A DNA stretch of 64,000 nucleotides from Chitinophaga pendula (GCF_020386615.1 NZ_CP077769.1:4278001-4342000); one strand, 5' to 3'; positions 16,935-25,857 are shown, counted from the first letter of the stretch. Notes: a model not told the origin generated them from the sequence alone. Numbers and translations: made by a program.

Positions 16935-17519
16935 TTAGTTCAATATGTTCAGACTTAGCATTATTTCTTCTTTGAGAGAGGAGTCTTTAGGATATATGCG
17001 GCGAGTGATATTGATCCCGTTCCAAAGGTTGAGCAGGTATCTGCCTAATATTTCAGGTTTGGTTTTATTGCGCATTAATTTTTTTGCCTGGGCGTCCCGG
17101 AGGGTATCGGTGAATACTTCTGCCAGTCCGGCCATCAGTCTGGTGATAACTTTTTTGGTATGCGGATCTTTGGTGGACATTTCGATCAATCCGTTACCGA
17201 GGTAGCAGCCTTGTGCCTGTTTGCGTTCGGATTCGTCGGTGAGGTTGAGGAAAAACTGTTTGATAAATTCTACGGGATTATTGCTACGTTGTATCTCTGC
17301 CCGTAGTTGTGTATGATAATGATCGGCGAAATATTCCAGTGATTTTTCATATAGTTCGCGTTTACCCTCTTTGAAAGCCAGGTAAAAGCTTCCTTTCCCG
17401 ATGCCCATTGCGGCCAGGAGTTCTTCAGTGGAGGCGGCTTCATAGCCTTTATCCCAGAACACTTTGATCGCCTTCTGCAGTATCTCCTTATCATCAAATA
17501 TCTTGGGCCTTCCCGCCAT
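16935..17519 (-). CDS. TetR/AcrR-family transcriptional regulator
   Basis: A 194-residue TetR-type repressor. The N-terminal helix-turn-helix (AIKVFWDKGYEAASTEELLAAMGIGKGSFYLAFKEGKREL; about residues 15-55) is typical. The C-terminal ligand-binding part resembles TetR_C. It is transcribed away from the alpha/beta hydrolase gene at 17803, and two copies of the same near-palindrome lie between them, so it probably represses both itself and the hydrolase. Confidence 0.9.
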   Translation of the reverse strand: MAGRPKIFDDKEILQKAIKVFWDKGYEAASTEELLAAMGIGKGSFYLAFKEGKRELYEKSLEYFADHYHTQLRAEIQRSNNPVEFIKQFFLNLTDESERKQAQGCYLGNGLIEMSTKDPHTKKVITRLMAGLAEVFTDTLRDAQAKKLMRNKTKPEILGRYLLNLWNGINITRRIYPKDSSLKEEIMLSLNILN

Positions 17520-17605
17520 GATTGCTGTTTTTGACTAACAAGGATACGACTTTATTTTCAAATGGCTGCGATGCAGGCACATTACACCGTGCAGAAAATA
17601 TATTT

Positions 17606-17621
17606 TGTACCAATTAGTACA
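17606..17621. promoter_or_regulatory. Putative TetR operator, copy 1
   Basis: The near-palindrome TGTACCAATTAGTACA (5-bp arms TGTAC/GTACA around an AATT core) is 85 bp upstream of the TetR start. It recurs identically at 17742-17757 inside a longer shared stretch (about 25 bp). The two centres are 136 bp apart, close to 13 helical turns, so they lie on the same DNA face. Assignment to this TetR protein is inferred from position. Confidence 0.6.
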
Positions 17622-17741
17622 TTATATACCTTTACCCTATCAAACAGCCATGATGGGGTAGCGATGAGGGGGGTACCGCCTGATCGGGAGTTATGTGGTG
17701 CGGTCGTATCGGGACTGTGTTGAGGAAGCCGTTTTATATTT

Positions 17742-17757
17742 TGTACCAATTAGTACA
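17742..17757. promoter_or_regulatory. Putative TetR operator, copy 2
   Basis: Second identical copy of TGTACCAATTAGTACA, 45 bp upstream of the hydrolase start codon. It is well placed to block the hydrolase promoter. Together with copy 1 it could support looping or side-by-side repression of the divergent pair. Confidence 0.6.
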
Positions 17758-17802
17758 TTATCAATAATATATTCAACTAATATCTACATAAAACTAAAAG
17801 TT

Positions 17803-18723
17803 ATGAAAGCAACCAATGCTACGTATGCTGTAAATGGTCGGAATGCGGCTGATATCAATGTGGTGCGACATGCCACGATCAACGTTGCCGGGCTTGATAT
17901 CTTCTACCGGGAGGCAGGCGATCCTACGCATCCTACACTTTTATTGCTGCACGGGTTTCCTACTTCTTCGCATATGTTCAGGAACCTGATGATTGCGTTA
18001 GGTGGCAAGTATCATCTGGTGGCGCCGGATTATCCAGGTTTTGGGAACAGTGCCATGCCGGATGTTAGTGCCTTTGATTATACGTTTGATAACCTGGCGA
18101 ATATTGTGGAGCAGTTTATTATTGCCAAGCGGCTGACACGTTATAGTCTGTATGTGATGGATTATGGGGCACCGGTGGGATTCCGGATATTTACGCGGCG
18201 GCCGACGGAGGTGCAGGCTTTTATCGTTCAGAATGGCAATGCATATGAGGAAGGGTTATCCCCGTTCTGGGATCCAATCAAACAGTTTTGGGCGGCGCCG
18301 GAAGATCCTGTTAACATTGCCAATATGAAAACTCAGCTGACACTGGAGGCTACCAAACAGCAGTACCTGATTGGTGTACGGGATGCGGAGGCCATCAGTC
18401 CTGATAACTGGATCGTTGCACAGGCAGGATTAGACCGGCCCGGCAACGATGCCATACAGCTGGCGCTTTTCTATTCTTATCGTACGAATCCCGAGTTGTA
18501 TGAGACCTGGCATCGTTATTTCCGGCAGTACCAGCCACCGACGTTGATTACGTGGGGTAAGGGAGATCTTATTTTTCCTGTCTCGGGGGCATATCCTTAC
18601 CAGCGGGATTTGAACAATGTGAGTCTTCACGTGCTTGACACCGGGCACTTTGCATTGGAAGAGGACGGTACGCTTATTGCGCAGCTGATTGACGAGTTTT
18701 TATCGCAACAGGATATACGGTAA
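17803..18723 (+). CDS. Alpha/beta hydrolase (dehalogenase/epoxide hydrolase type)
   Basis: A 306-residue alpha/beta hydrolase starting MKATNATYAVNGRN. The oxyanion segment LLLHGFPTSSHMF, the PDYPGFGNS turn, a nucleophile elbow VMDYGAPVG with Asp rather than Ser, and a late GHFALEE His are all visible. An Asp nucleophile points to haloalkane dehalogenase or epoxide hydrolase relatives. I chose the ATG at 17803, not an upstream in-frame one at 17695, because the upstream part overlaps the second operator and has no family similarity. Probably controlled by the divergent TetR gene. Confidence 0.85.
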   Translation: MKATNATYAVNGRNAADINVVRHATINVAGLDIFYREAGDPTHPTLLLLHGFPTSSHMFRNLMIALGGKYHLVAPDYPGFGNSAMPDVSAFDYTFDNLANIVEQFIIAKRLTRYSLYVMDYGAPVGFRIFTRRPTEVQAFIVQNGNAYEEGLSPFWDPIKQFWAAPEDPVNIANMKTQLTLEATKQQYLIGVRDAEAISPDNWIVAQAGLDRPGNDAIQLALFYSYRTNPELYETWHRYFRQYQPPTLITWGKGDLIFPVSGAYPYQRDLNNVSLHVLDTGHFALEEDGTLIAQLIDEFLSQQDIR

Positions 18724-18730
18724 TGCAGGA

Positions 18731-18776
18731 GGCCCAAAGCATACTTCTTTCCCTGTTTATGCTTTGGGCCATTTTT
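18731..18776 (+). terminator. Intrinsic terminator of the hydrolase gene
   Basis: A perfect 13-bp stem (GGCCCAAAGCATA at 18731 and TATGCTTTGGGCC at 18758) with a 14-base loop is followed by ATTTTTATTT. It starts seven bases after the hydrolase stop codon. The convergent SDR gene ends just beyond, but the T-run favours the plus-strand direction. Confidence 0.85.
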
Positions 18777-18787
18777 ATTTGCTGGTA

Positions 18788-19567
18788 TTATATTGTAGGG
18801 ATGGTTCCTCCATCGATGATATATTCTGTGCCGGTTAAGTATGCGGCGCGGGGGGATACTAGGAACCCTACCAAATCGGCTACTTCTGCTGGTTCTGCCG
18901 GGCGGCCCATGGGGATACCACCTAGTGCATCCATAACGCTTTGGGTCGCTGCATCCAACGATATATTACCGGACTGTGCAATCCGCTCCATCATTCTGAT
19001 GGAGGCGCTTGTTTTGATCCATCCTGGTGAGACGGTCAGTACCCGTACACCTTTGGAAGCGACTTCGTTGGAGAGTGCTTTACTGTAATTCAGCAGGCCG
19101 GCTTTAGCTGCAGCGTAGGGCAATGTAGATTCATATAGCGGGAGTCTTGCCTGAATGGAAGCGATGTGAATAATAACGCCCCTTTTTCTTTCCAACATAT
19201 ACGGCAATAATGCTCTATCCAACCGAACCGGGGCCATGAGGTTTGTCTGCAGTACCTGTAGCCAGTCGTTGTCTGTCAACGCGGCGAAGCCGCCACCCGG
19301 TGTTTCCGACGCGCCCAGGTTATTGACCAATATATCTACGCCTCCATAGCTCTTTTTCAGTGCGGCGGCTACCGTATTGGTACCTGTTGCTGTACTCAGA
19401 TCGGCTCCTATAAAATCCCATCCTGCGTCCAGCTGTTCCGGTTGATGACGTGCTGTAACGATCACTTTGGCTCCGGCGGCATGCAGGTGTGCAGCGATTG
19501 CCAGTCCTGTTCCTTTAGTGCCTCCGGTAATGAGCGCTATCTTATCTTTCAGCTCATATGTCTGCAT
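18788..19567 (-). CDS. SDR-family oxidoreductase
   Basis: A 259-residue classical short-chain dehydrogenase/reductase. It has the nucleotide-binding motif TGGTKGTG (residues 15-22), NNLGA, the active-site Tyr and Lys in YAAAK, and a C-terminal GTEYIIDGG segment. The substrate is unknown. A 25-bp sequence upstream (19633-19657) also occurs in front of the HxlR gene at 26128, so this gene is probably controlled by that regulator. It converges on the alpha/beta hydrolase gene. Confidence 0.9.
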   Translation of the reverse strand: MQTYELKDKIALITGGTKGTGLAIAAHLHAAGAKVIVTARHQPEQLDAGWDFIGADLSTATGTNTVAAALKKSYGGVDILVNNLGASETPGGGFAALTDNDWLQVLQTNLMAPVRLDRALLPYMLERKRGVIIHIASIQARLPLYESTLPYAAAKAGLLNYSKALSNEVASKGVRVLTVSPGWIKTSASIRMMERIAQSGNISLDAATQSVMDALGGIPMGRPAEPAEVADLVGFLVSPRAAYLTGTEYIIDGGTIPTI

Positions 19568-19633
19568 AACATTTATTTTTATGCAAAGTTCCTTCCAAGC
19601 TACGTTTTAAACAATAACCGACAAATGATTCAT

Positions 19634-19655
19634 ATAGTGAACAATTTATCACTAT
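19634..19655. promoter_or_regulatory. Putative HxlR operator upstream of the SDR gene
   Basis: Arms ATAGTGA and TCACTAT form a palindrome around an 8-bp A/T-rich centre, 67 bp upstream of the SDR start. The same 25-bp stretch occurs at 26071-26095 in front of the HxlR-family gene. Such exact sharing 6.4 kb apart in non-coding DNA is best explained as a common binding site. Confidence 0.6.
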
Positions 19656-19700
19656 TGCGTTCTGACGGCGTATTTTGCCTGTCACGTTAGGTATCCTGTT

Positions 19701-19733
19701 AAAAAAAATCCCAACATATAGATATATGTCGGG
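19701..19733 (-). terminator. Intrinsic terminator of the LysE-to-thioredoxin operon
   Basis: Read on the minus strand, CCCGACATAT and ATATGTTGGG form a 10-bp stem (one G-U pair) followed by ATTTTTTTT. It lies about 105 bp beyond the LysE stop codon and before the SDR operator, so it separates the operon from the SDR gene. Confidence 0.8.
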
Positions 19734-19837
19734 AATGTAAACAACTATACCCGTTAGGGCTGCTTGTAAACGGTCGTCTCAATTACCTTCTTTAGAAGTA
19801 TTGCGGCAGGTTGGTTTGGCAATAACGTGGAACTTTT

Positions 19838-20485
19838 TCATCTACAAGCCGGACTATTTTCCTGTGTAGTGATCATACGGTATAGCTGTATGACAGCGAT
19901 CATCAGCAATACCATACCACTCAGCCAGTTGAGCACACCCTGGTACTCTCCCAGGAGGTGAATGAGATACCAGCCGGCCAGGCCATATAATGTAAAGGCG
20001 ATAGCGGCACCTATTCCAATTGCACACACGAAATAATTTTCTGTCCATGTCTCCGAGCCGAGCATTCCTTTAGATTTGAGGATTACGATCCAGCCTATCC
20101 AGAAGGGGATGTATAAAGGATTGGAGACACTGAGGAATACGGCAGAAAGTACCGGGTCTGCGAACGGCAATGTAATCTGAAAATGCGTGTTGGTATGGGA
20201 TGCTGTAGTCAATGTCGTTACCCCTAATATGAATAACGTGAGGCAACCCAACCATTTCAATGTCCTTATATATTTTTCCCAACTTCCGATGTGGTCTGTT
20301 GCCAGTAATACCAGCCGTACCCCTATCAGTTCTATTATCAGGGCGCTGGCAGCGAAAGCCATTGCTGCTGTGATATTATGCCGGGTGGCTAAATAAGCGA
20401 CACTCAAATTCAATATCCCTAATGGTAGTGAGCCAGTAAAGCTTATCGTCGCGGTGAGTAAGACCAATTTCCATTTTTTTCTCAT
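19838..20485 (-). CDS. LysE-family transporter
   Basis: A 215-residue membrane protein with about six predicted helices and the LysE/RhtB layout (N-terminal helix containing GSLPLGILNLSVA, central NPLYIPFWIGW, C-terminal GMVLLMIAVIQLY). These proteins export amino acids or related small molecules. It overlaps the preceding gene by 4 bp, so the two are translationally coupled, and it is the last gene of the operon. Confidence 0.75.
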   Translation of the reverse strand: MRKKWKLVLLTATISFTGSLPLGILNLSVAYLATRHNITAAMAFAASALIIELIGVRLVLLATDHIGSWEKYIRTLKWLGCLTLFILGVTTLTTASHTNTHFQITLPFADPVLSAVFLSVSNPLYIPFWIGWIVILKSKGMLGSETWTENYFVCAIGIGAAIAFTLYGLAGWYLIHLLGEYQGVLNWLSGMVLLMIAVIQLYRMITTQENSPACR

Positions 20486-22275
20486 ACCTGTACTAATGAT
20501 CTCAGATATTGTTTATGGTCCCTCAACATTCTGATTCCTGCGGCGAAGCTCATTGCGGGCAATTTATACCGGACTGCATTTTCTTTACTTATCTCATAGA
20601 GTAGTTTCCAGTGCCGGCAAATCTCTTTCCATGCATAAAAAATGGAATGCCCCGGATCGTAGATATGTGTGGGTTCACTTCCGGCTCCATTTAGTTCTAT
20701 AATGGAGAAGTTACGTCCTTCCAGCAGTTCTGTCCAGTTTGTGAAGCGGATATCCAGCCGGCCATAGTAAAAATCTGGTATCTGTGTACAGATCTGATCG
20801 ATGACAGCTGTCAGTTGTGGAGATATCTTATCACTTCTGTCTATAAACTTAGCGCCCCGGCTATGGTTGCCATAGGGTACCAGTTGCAGTTGTTGTCCGG
20901 CTGGCAGTACGGCATATAACATTTCTCCATGAGAAAACTGTAATGCCTGTAGCTGTAGCAATGAGCGGCTATCTTTTTTCAGCAGATCAATGACGGCAGA
21001 TATCCCATCTCCTGTTACGGTCAGAAACTGTTTTTCTACTATTCCGGAGATGTTTCCGGTCTTTGCTCCCGGCAGGCGATAGTAAAATATGCCTACTTCC
21101 TGTTCGTAGTTGATAAACTCCTGTATCAGGAAGGGGACGCGGTTTTTTCTGTTATATGCTGTCAATTCGGTGAGGGACTTTACCAGTTTTACCTGTACGC
21201 CTCGTTCTCCGATGTCGGGTTTGGCGATTACCGGAAACTGCAGGCCATTGTCTTTCATTAATTGCATGATACTAATAATGGTCGTATCCGGCTCACAGTA
21301 TACTGATACCGGGTAATATTGATCTGGTATCAGTTTATAGATATCGCTTTTACGTTCTTGGACAAAGCCTGCATACCTGATGCGGGGATTTGCGGTGTTG
21401 AAGAAGAAGAAAGATTTTGCTTTCAGGCTTAGCCAGCACCAATATAAAAACACCGGTGCATATATGAGGGCGGCTGGCCAGTATTCCCAATACTTTGTCC
21501 TTACGCGCCATATTTTCATGGTGTCGTAGTAGCGTTGCCATCCTTTGTTGTTAGCGGAGGAAGGAGCAAGTGCGTTAAACTTCTTCTGAAAGTCGGTATT
21601 ACCCTGAAGATCTTTGTATCGAATCCATGATTGGTCTTTGGCGACGAGTATGGTTGTGATGCTTACTGTGTACATGCGTTGATCCCGATCCATGACGAGG
21701 TTATTCCGGATATCGCCATTACCGGCATGTTGATGAAAATAGAGGATATCTGCCATATCCGGCTCGGGTGTTTCCAACAACCAGCAATGGAACCATTTCT
21801 TTCTTTCGACGGCTGTAAGGGCGTCGTATAGGGTTGCTGACGACCATATATTGGGCCGGGTTGCATTTAGTTGTTTAACATATTTTCTCTTACTATCCCA
21901 GCGGGCTTCCAATAGTTTACCTCCGATAAAAAGAATCAAGGTAAACGGTTCTATATCGGTCAGGTCTGCCTGATGGAAAGCGTTATCCGGTTCATCTGTC
22001 TCCAGGAGTTGTAACATTATTACGCCTCTGCTTTCGCGATAGGACGGTTGCCGTTGATGATTTTCGAAGGCACCATTCATCAATACGGCTGCATCCCGTT
22101 TATTTTTCAACAGTATCCAGGTGCCTCCTGCGTCGGTATCCTTGGGATATACCATTTGATGTCCTTTGCGACAGTGTTCCTGTGGTGGTAAAGCCTGGCC
22201 TCTTTCTTTCTTTTCGTCCCGGTTAGCCGTCAGGTAGATGCCATTGGGCGTTGGGATAAATGTTACTGTGCACAT
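20482..22275 (-). CDS. NRDE (TANGO2-like) plus ATP-grasp fusion protein
   Basis: A 597-residue protein of two unlike halves. Residues 1 to about 245 are an NRDE-domain protein, with the defining MCTVTFIPT start and TANRDE motif. Residues about 300-560 look like an ATP-grasp ligase: nucleotide-binding FPVIAKPDIGERG, QEFINYEQEVGIF, YYGRLDIRF and a terminal metal-binding IIELNGAGSEP. The linker holds a hydrophobic stretch (about 265-280) that could be a membrane segment. ATP-grasp enzymes join a carboxylate to an amine or thiol. The combination is unusual and its substrate is unknown. It overlaps its neighbours on both sides within the operon. Confidence 0.7.
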   Translation of the reverse strand: MCTVTFIPTPNGIYLTANRDEKKERGQALPPQEHCRKGHQMVYPKDTDAGGTWILLKNKRDAAVLMNGAFENHQRQPSYRESRGVIMLQLLETDEPDNAFHQADLTDIEPFTLILFIGGKLLEARWDSKRKYVKQLNATRPNIWSSATLYDALTAVERKKWFHCWLLETPEPDMADILYFHQHAGNGDIRNNLVMDRDQRMYTVSITTILVAKDQSWIRYKDLQGNTDFQKKFNALAPSSANNKGWQRYYDTMKIWRVRTKYWEYWPAALIYAPVFLYWCWLSLKAKSFFFFNTANPRIRYAGFVQERKSDIYKLIPDQYYPVSVYCEPDTTIISIMQLMKDNGLQFPVIAKPDIGERGVQVKLVKSLTELTAYNRKNRVPFLIQEFINYEQEVGIFYYRLPGAKTGNISGIVEKQFLTVTGDGISAVIDLLKKDSRSLLQLQALQFSHGEMLYAVLPAGQQLQLVPYGNHSRGAKFIDRSDKISPQLTAVIDQICTQIPDFYYGRLDIRFTNWTELLEGRNFSIIELNGAGSEPTHIYDPGHSIFYAWKEICRHWKLLYEISKENAVRYKLPAMSFAAGIRMLRDHKQYLRSLVQV

Positions 22276-22766
22276 GTGCTTCTATATTTTATAGTAGAGA
22301 TGGCCACGCCAAAGTCCTTTGGCAGTTCCAGTCTATTGAACATATATATCCCTACCCTGATCAGTGCCATATGATGTACCGTATGTTCCAGGTTGTATGC
22401 CAGTTCGCGCATATAGTCTGTTTTAATTAGTTCAGCGGTGCTATCGATCGTACTATAGTCTGTCTCTAGTATCAGTGAAATATTTTCTTTCTCCAATTCT
22501 GCTATCAGCTGTTGTAGTTTATTGATAGCGCAGGTTCTGTCTACTTCAATACTATGATCACGTTTTCGTTTATCATAATTGATGATGCCGGATGCATATC
22601 CTGTATTCAGTTCGAGGTAGAATTCGATTATATGCCGTATATGTTGCCCTATTGTTGCGTCTGACAGTAGTGCTATCTTATTACTGTACTCTTTATCTGT
22701 CAATTGTTCTAACAGTTGCAGTATCTGAGACAACAGACTGGCAATGGGTGTGGTTAGTTGTTTCAT
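22263..22766 (-). CDS. DinB-family protein
   Basis: A 167-residue DinB/DUF664-like four-helix protein. Metal-binding histidines are present in IGQHIRHIIEF and in EHTVHHMALIRVG. Family members include metal-dependent thiol transferases, but the function here is unknown. I chose the ATG at 22766 because it overlaps the stop of the DoxX gene as ATGA. A longer start at 22805 would extend into that gene. Confidence 0.75.
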   Translation of the reverse strand: MKQLTTPIASLLSQILQLLEQLTDKEYSNKIALLSDATIGQHIRHIIEFYLELNTGYASGIINYDKRKRDHSIEVDRTCAINKLQQLIAELEKENISLILETDYSTIDSTAELIKTDYMRELAYNLEHTVHHMALIRVGIYMFNRLELPKDFGVAISTIKYRSTCAQ

Positions 22767-23179
22767 TTTGTTGCATTTTCTTGCGCATTCTTTATCACTG
22801 TCCATTCAGTGCTGCACATCACGGACAATATGATGCAAGCTGTCCATACTATCAGTGCATAGCTAAAGAGCAGTCCATTATCATCCATTACGACGATTCC
22901 CAGTGCTGTGATATGAAAGTATAATGCACCGCTCATTAGTCCTATTCCCAGCAATGCGCCCCAGCGGGTATATTTAGGGATGAGTAGTAGTATAGCAGCG
23001 ATCAGTTCCATGATGCCTATGCCAATACGCCCTGTGGGTTCCATATTTATCTTTGAAAAGATGTATACGGATTCGGGGGCTGCGGTAAATTTGAAGAAAA
23101 GTGTCTGTAGCATGATTATTGCTGCTATTACTCTTAACACCCACATTATGCCGTTCTTTATATTGACAGATCTGTTCAT
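22763..23179 (-). CDS. DoxX-family membrane protein
   Basis: A 138-residue protein with four predicted membrane helices and the DoxX pattern (FFKFTAAPESVYIFSKI, GIGIMELIAAILLL). DoxX-like proteins are associated with respiratory or redox membrane functions. It is operonic with YHS and thioredoxin genes, which fits a redox or metal role. Its stop codon overlaps the next start by 4 bp. Confidence 0.8.
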   Translation of the reverse strand: MNRSVNIKNGIMWVLRVIAAIIMLQTLFFKFTAAPESVYIFSKINMEPTGRIGIGIMELIAAILLLIPKYTRWGALLGIGLMSGALYFHITALGIVVMDDNGLLFSYALIVWTACIILSVMCSTEWTVIKNAQENATK

Positions 23180-23201
23180 GATTTACTGTTGTATTGATTA
23201 G

Positions 23202-23642
23202 TTATTGCTGGTCTTTCACTGTTTTCCACTGTACATTTGCTTTATTGATAAAGTTCTGTTGGTTTTTACTCCAAGTTTCCTTGACCTTTTTGTTATAGTT
23301 GAAGTACAGTTTATCATTTACAATGCTCCAGGTATCTGTTTCGGTGGGTGCTTTGTGTCCTTCAGCGACGCCATAGGCGCAATATCCGCCATATTGCGGT
23401 GCGTAGTGTTCCGGATTGGCTTTGAATGTTTCCAGGTGTTCTTTGGAAGCGAAAAGCCATTCTGTTTCTTTCCAGGTCAGGGTGTATTGTGTTGTCCCTT
23501 TTATGGCTTTTCCTTCCTGAAAGAAGGCGACTACGTCGTATCCCCTGATTGCTTTTCCATCCGTGGAAAATATCTCTGCTTTTTGGGCGGAAGCTATATA
23601 GGAGCTAAATAGTAGCGCCAGCATTGACATCATTAGTTTCAT
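23202..23642 (-). CDS. Secreted YHS-domain protein 1
   Basis: A 146-residue protein with a signal peptide ending near SYIASAQKAE and a YHS domain: GYDVVAFF, WLFASKEHLETFKANPEHYAPQYGGYCAYG. YHS domains are small metal-binding folds found with copper transport and secreted oxidases. It is a paralogue of the adjacent YHS gene. The operon setting, with thioredoxin and DoxX, suggests periplasmic metal or redox handling. Confidence 0.85.
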   Translation of the reverse strand: MKLMMSMLALLFSSYIASAQKAEIFSTDGKAIRGYDVVAFFQEGKAIKGTTQYTLTWKETEWLFASKEHLETFKANPEHYAPQYGGYCAYGVAEGHKAPTETDTWSIVNDKLYFNYNKKVKETWSKNQQNFINKANVQWKTVKDQQ

Positions 23643-23679
23643 ATTTTTTTATTTTAGGATGATTTATACGGGTACTACT

Positions 23680-24144
23680 TTACTGGGACACTTTCGTCCA
23701 GTTCTGATCTGCTGCTGCTTTCAGGCGAGTTTCGTCTTTATTCCAGGTTTTGAGTGTATTGTTCAGGAACTTGTTATAGAAGAGGTATAGTTTTCCGTTT
23801 ATGATCTTAAATGTTTCCGGATCTATCTCTACTTTTTCTCCTTTGGCGCCCATTGCGTAGGCGCACCATCCGCCATACTGGGGCTGATATTGCTCCGGAT
23901 GAGCTGCAAATACTGCTTTATTGCCAGCGGAGGAGAAGCGGTAGGTGATTCCCTGGTAGGTAGTGCTGAGGCTTTTTTTTCCTTCTATCGCTTTATTCTC
24001 TGTGAAATATGCTACCGGGTCGTATCCTTCTATTGCCAATCCGGTTTTACTGACATTTAACCGGGGCTTTTGCTGTGCCATTGCGGACATGGCCACCAGG
24101 AGTAGTGAAGAGAGGAAGCCAATAAAAGACTTTTTCATGTTCAT
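23680..24144 (-). CDS. Secreted YHS-domain protein 2
   Basis: A 154-residue paralogue of the previous protein with its own signal peptide (ending near MSAMAQQ). The YHS signature is GYDPVAYFTENKAIEG and HPEQYQPQYGGWCAYAMG. The C-terminal half ends in an Asn/Lys-rich WNKDETRLKAAADQNW segment shared in pattern with paralogue 1. It starts 5 bp after the beta-barrel gene. Confidence 0.85.
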   Translation of the reverse strand: MNMKKSFIGFLSSLLLVAMSAMAQQKPRLNVSKTGLAIEGYDPVAYFTENKAIEGKKSLSTTYQGITYRFSSAGNKAVFAAHPEQYQPQYGGWCAYAMGAKGEKVEIDPETFKIINGKLYLFYNKFLNNTLKTWNKDETRLKAAADQNWTKVSQ

Positions 24145-24148
24145 TTTT

Positions 24149-25081
24149 TTAGAATAAAATACTGTATTGGATATTGATAGTGGCTTTCCTGGTCAGGCCA
24201 TCTGCGCGCACTTCACGTGCTACAAAGGGGGTAGCGACGATCAGTTCTAACCGGCTATTATTTGCAAACTGTCTGCTGACGGCGAGGCCGCCATTAATGG
24301 TAATACCTGCGGAGCCATTGATGGCATATCGGTTACCATCGGGCGCCTGAAAGGTATCTTCTCCGAGGTGGTATAGTCCCAGGACGGAAGGTTTAATAAC
24401 GGTCCGCTGTGTAACCTGCCAGTTGTAAGCGGCTCTGAGCAGTGCATCTGGTTTGCGTCGGAACAGGTTTGTAGGCGCAAATTGTTTGGCTCTTGGATCG
24501 CTGTATTGTGTTGGCAAGAAGGTGTTGTTATTCTTTTGGATGACCGGTAGTTGTACTCCTGTGTTGAATTCCCATTGACGTTGATAGGTATAGGAAGCTC
24601 CCAGGATGAGGTCATAGGTACCTAGGCTGGCTTGATAGTCCAGTGGCAGGACACTTCCATCTGTTGCTTTTGTCCCTGCATTTGAGAGCGGGATCTTTAC
24701 GCCGCCCAGCAATCTGACATTATTTTTCTGTGCGGGATGCAGGGTGTAGGTAAGTAAACCGAAGAAGTCGCCTAATCCTGCTCCACGGCCCAGGAATCCG
24801 CTGGCGTAGGTAGCGGTGACTTTACCTGACAAGGAGATGTGTTCATTTAAGTTACCGGTGTATTGTACATATGGATTGACTGTAAATGTCCGGCCCTCTC
24901 CTATTCCGATGTTAGTGCCCAGGTCCAGCTGGTTCTTTTTGCCTTTGGTGCCGCCAGGTTGCTTCAGGGCTGCCAGGCTACAGAATCCGGCATCACTGCA
25001 ACCCTGTGCCAGCAGGTATTGTGTGAATAGCAGGCATAATATGCTTAAGCTGCTATATTTTATCCAGGAGGTATGTTTCAT
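24149..25081 (-). CDS. Outer-membrane beta-barrel protein, unknown function
   Basis: A 310-residue protein with a signal peptide (about residues 1-26, ending LLAQ) and alternating hydrophobic/polar strands. It ends in Phe (NIQYSILF), as outer-membrane barrels do. The start of the mature part has CSDAGFCSL, two nearby cysteines that could be metal ligands or a disulfide. No family was recognised. The thioredoxin gene is 8 bp upstream. Confidence 0.6.
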   Translation of the reverse strand: MKHTSWIKYSSLSILCLLFTQYLLAQGCSDAGFCSLAALKQPGGTKGKKNQLDLGTNIGIGEGRTFTVNPYVQYTGNLNEHISLSGKVTATYASGFLGRGAGLGDFFGLLTYTLHPAQKNNVRLLGGVKIPLSNAGTKATDGSVLPLDYQASLGTYDLILGASYTYQRQWEFNTGVQLPVIQKNNNTFLPTQYSDPRAKQFAPTNLFRRKPDALLRAAYNWQVTQRTVIKPSVLGLYHLGEDTFQAPDGNRYAINGSAGITINGGLAVSRQFANNSRLELIVATPFVAREVRADGLTRKATINIQYSILF

Positions 25082-25088
25082 AGGTTTG

Positions 25089-25577
25089 TTATTTATTAAC
25101 AGACAATGCCTTTTTGCCTAAGGCGATGAGTTTTGCGGCATCTATATATCCTATTGATTCTGCCACCTGTTTACCTTGCGGATCGAAGATAAGTAAGGTA
25201 GGAAGGGCCTTTATCTTCCACCGGGCAGTGAGTGCGGGCCCCTCCCCCTTTTCTACATCTATGGCCACGTTAATAAATTGCGTATTAAAAAAGTCCGCGG
25301 CGGCCTTATCTGTAAAGGTGGTTTGTTTTAGTACTTTACAAGGGCCGCACCAGACGGCATATGCATCTACCAGGATATATCTGCCTGTTTTCCGGGCTTG
25401 TTCCAATGCGGCATTCCATTTATCATCGACAAAATGTATGGCTGTTTTGCCATCACTTTTTTGTGCCGGGGTATGTATACGATCTGACTGGGCTTGTGTG
25501 CGCAGGGATATACTTATGAGCGACAGCGCGGGTAGCAGACCTTTTATCCCGTTGGTAATTATTTGCCTTGTCATCAT
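25089..25577 (-). CDS. Periplasmic thioredoxin-family protein
   Basis: A 162-residue protein with an N-terminal signal sequence (to about residue 30) and a thioredoxin fold. The active site is WCGPC in DAYAVWCGPCKVLKQ, and the cis-Pro is in IKALPTLLIFD. It is the first gene of an eight-gene minus-strand operon that also encodes two YHS proteins and a DoxX protein, so it may keep cysteines of these exported proteins reduced. Confidence 0.88.
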   Translation of the reverse strand: MMTRQIITNGIKGLLPALSLISISLRTQAQSDRIHTPAQKSDGKTAIHFVDDKWNAALEQARKTGRYILVDAYAVWCGPCKVLKQTTFTDKAAADFFNTQFINVAIDVEKGEGPALTARWKIKALPTLLIFDPQGKQVAESIGYIDAAKLIALGKKALSVNK

Positions 25578-25698
25578 CCGTTTATTGTTTAAGTATTTTT
25601 AGTCTGTGCTGTACACCTCCCCCTGTGTTGGCGGCGGGTGTATTAGTTGTCATTTATTATACAAAACAAACAAAACGGTATCTCAATAAGATTGCAGG

Positions 25699-25800
25699 AT
25701 TATAACAAAAGTATCACGGTCATTATTGAGGGAGGTGCCTGGCATTTCCGTTGAGTCGGGAATAGCCGGAGCAATAAGCGAATTATAACAAAAGTATCAC
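25699..25800. repeat. Direct repeat of a 19-bp motif
   Basis: ATTATAACAAAAGTATCAC occurs at 25699-25717 and again at 25782-25800, 83 bp apart. Both copies lie just upstream of a truncated response-regulator fragment at 25858. They may be leftover operator sites of the lost gene, or traces of a duplication. Confidence 0.6.
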
Positions 25801-25857
25801 AGCGACGCTTTGGGGCTTTTTTTGTTGATTTTTGTATCCGGAAGTAATATGATCACT

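Noticed and set aside
25741..25755. GGCATTTCCGTTGAG also found inside cas3 at 31551
   Set aside because: A single 15-bp match in unrelated contexts; it can arise by chance or local composition and has no neighbouring similarity.
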